From positions 439,501-503,500 of the forward strand of contig NC_014370.1 of NCBI RefSeq assembly GCF_000144405.1: a DNA stretch of 64,000 nucleotides. Reading direction: 5' to 3'. The notes below the pieces were generated by a model. That model saw nothing but the letters and a program-made list of their open reading frames with translations. It made no database searches and was not told where the DNA came from. Shown piece by piece: positions 63,728-64,000 of this stretch. The translations under genes and the position numbers were made by a program. Origin of the DNA: Prevotella melaninogenica ATCC 25845 (GTDB lineage: Bacteria > Bacteroidota > Bacteroidia > Bacteroidales > Bacteroidaceae). How positions within the stretch are numbered: the first letter of the stretch is position 1; each line of letters begins with the position of its first letter.

Positions 63728-64000
63728 ATGAAATTACGTTTACTCGTTTTTGTTGGTCTGTTGACCAGTCTTTTTGTTAGTGCGCAAGCACAGACAAGTT
63801 CTAATGATGTAGCCTTCCTTGATGAGCAGGGCAGAGTTATTCCTAACGGTACAGTAGTTGTCTTGAATAAGGCTGTTCCATCCGAATTTCCTTTTGAAGG
63901 GAATAAAATAGTAGGAAAAGTGCATCTTCTAAACAAGTCGGATAAGCCTTTAAATGTTTCCCTTTCCTATATCATTAACAATATAGATGAAGGCGAAGTG
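63728..64000 (+). CDS. Secreted protein, start only (cut by window end)
   Basis: From the ATG at 63728 the frame stays open for 91 codons to the window edge. A signal peptide is clear (MKLRLLVFVGLLTSLFVSAQ), followed by beta-rich sequence (GTVVVLNKAVPSEFPFEG; VGKVHLLNKSDKPLNVSLSY) with the look of a DUF4625- or CARDB-like domain. It lies 46 bases after the Omp28 gene and probably belongs to the same operon. Confidence 0.75.
   Translation, partial: MKLRLLVFVGLLTSLFVSAQAQTSSNDVAFLDEQGRVIPNGTVVVLNKAVPSEFPFEGNKIVGKVHLLNKSDKPLNVSLSYIINNIDEGEV

Overview
This window reads as a chromosomal segment of a Prevotella-like member of the Bacteroidales, possibly an oral species. The ribosomal proteins have Bacteroidetes features: zinc-free L36 and S14, tailed S3 and L17, and map inside the spc cluster. 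Many promoters follow the Bacteroidetes pattern TTG-N19/20-TAnnTTTG. Other family markers are SusC/SusD, a HmuY-like lipoprotein, type IX secretion-like C-termini and an RDD/SpoIIM/MoxR/DUF58 cluster. The species call is inference.

Bases 1-17493 hold one long, almost gap-free translation locus, all on +. It starts with the end of rpsG and fusA and continues through the S10, spc and alpha clusters to rpoA and rplQ, ending at a strong intrinsic terminator. A hairpin separates fusA from rpsJ. Two internal promoter-like sites lie before rpsH and before rpsM; the first sits inside a near-perfect palindrome.

Bases 17.5-33.3 kb are accessory. They contain two unknown genes (17508-18582, -), an orphan SusC/SusD pair (-) and a secreted leucine-rich-repeat protein (+). 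Next comes a degraded second copy of the 3' end of the first unknown gene. A compact three-gene operon (28376-32026, -) follows: a multi-pass membrane protein with an HNH-like motif, a tail-anchored coiled-coil protein, and a CbxX/SpoVK-type AAA+ ATPase. Upstream lie two paralogous zinc-ribbon mini-proteins, a tiny membrane protein and a structured RNA with its own promoter and terminator. This block is visibly A+T rich and is the best candidate for an undescribed system, perhaps a conflict or defence module.

Bases 33.7-47.9 kb hold an unknown 485-aa protein, a glycine-zipper lipoprotein, RlpA, glutamate dehydrogenase, a receiver-PEP/pyruvate-binding fusion, a HipBA toxin-antitoxin pair, an SDR/acyl-CoA ligase pair and an RDD membrane protein. 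Bases 48.0-54.2 kb hold a six-gene SpoIIM/DUF4129/DUF4350/MoxR/DUF58 operon. Bases 55.0-60.3 kb hold a probable haem-uptake operon (two small secreted proteins, HmuY-like lipoprotein, TonB-dependent receptor, membrane protein) ending at a terminator. Bases 60.7-64.0 kb hold a thioredoxin/DUF6029/Omp28 cluster cut by the window edge.

Intergenic regions carry dispersed repeats. An element of about 390 bp is present in opposite orientations at about 36490-36881 and 54380-54766, and two related palindromic GCAC/GTGC-rich repeats lie at about 46977-47050 and 60438-60502. No tRNA, rRNA, insertion sequence or CRISPR array was seen.
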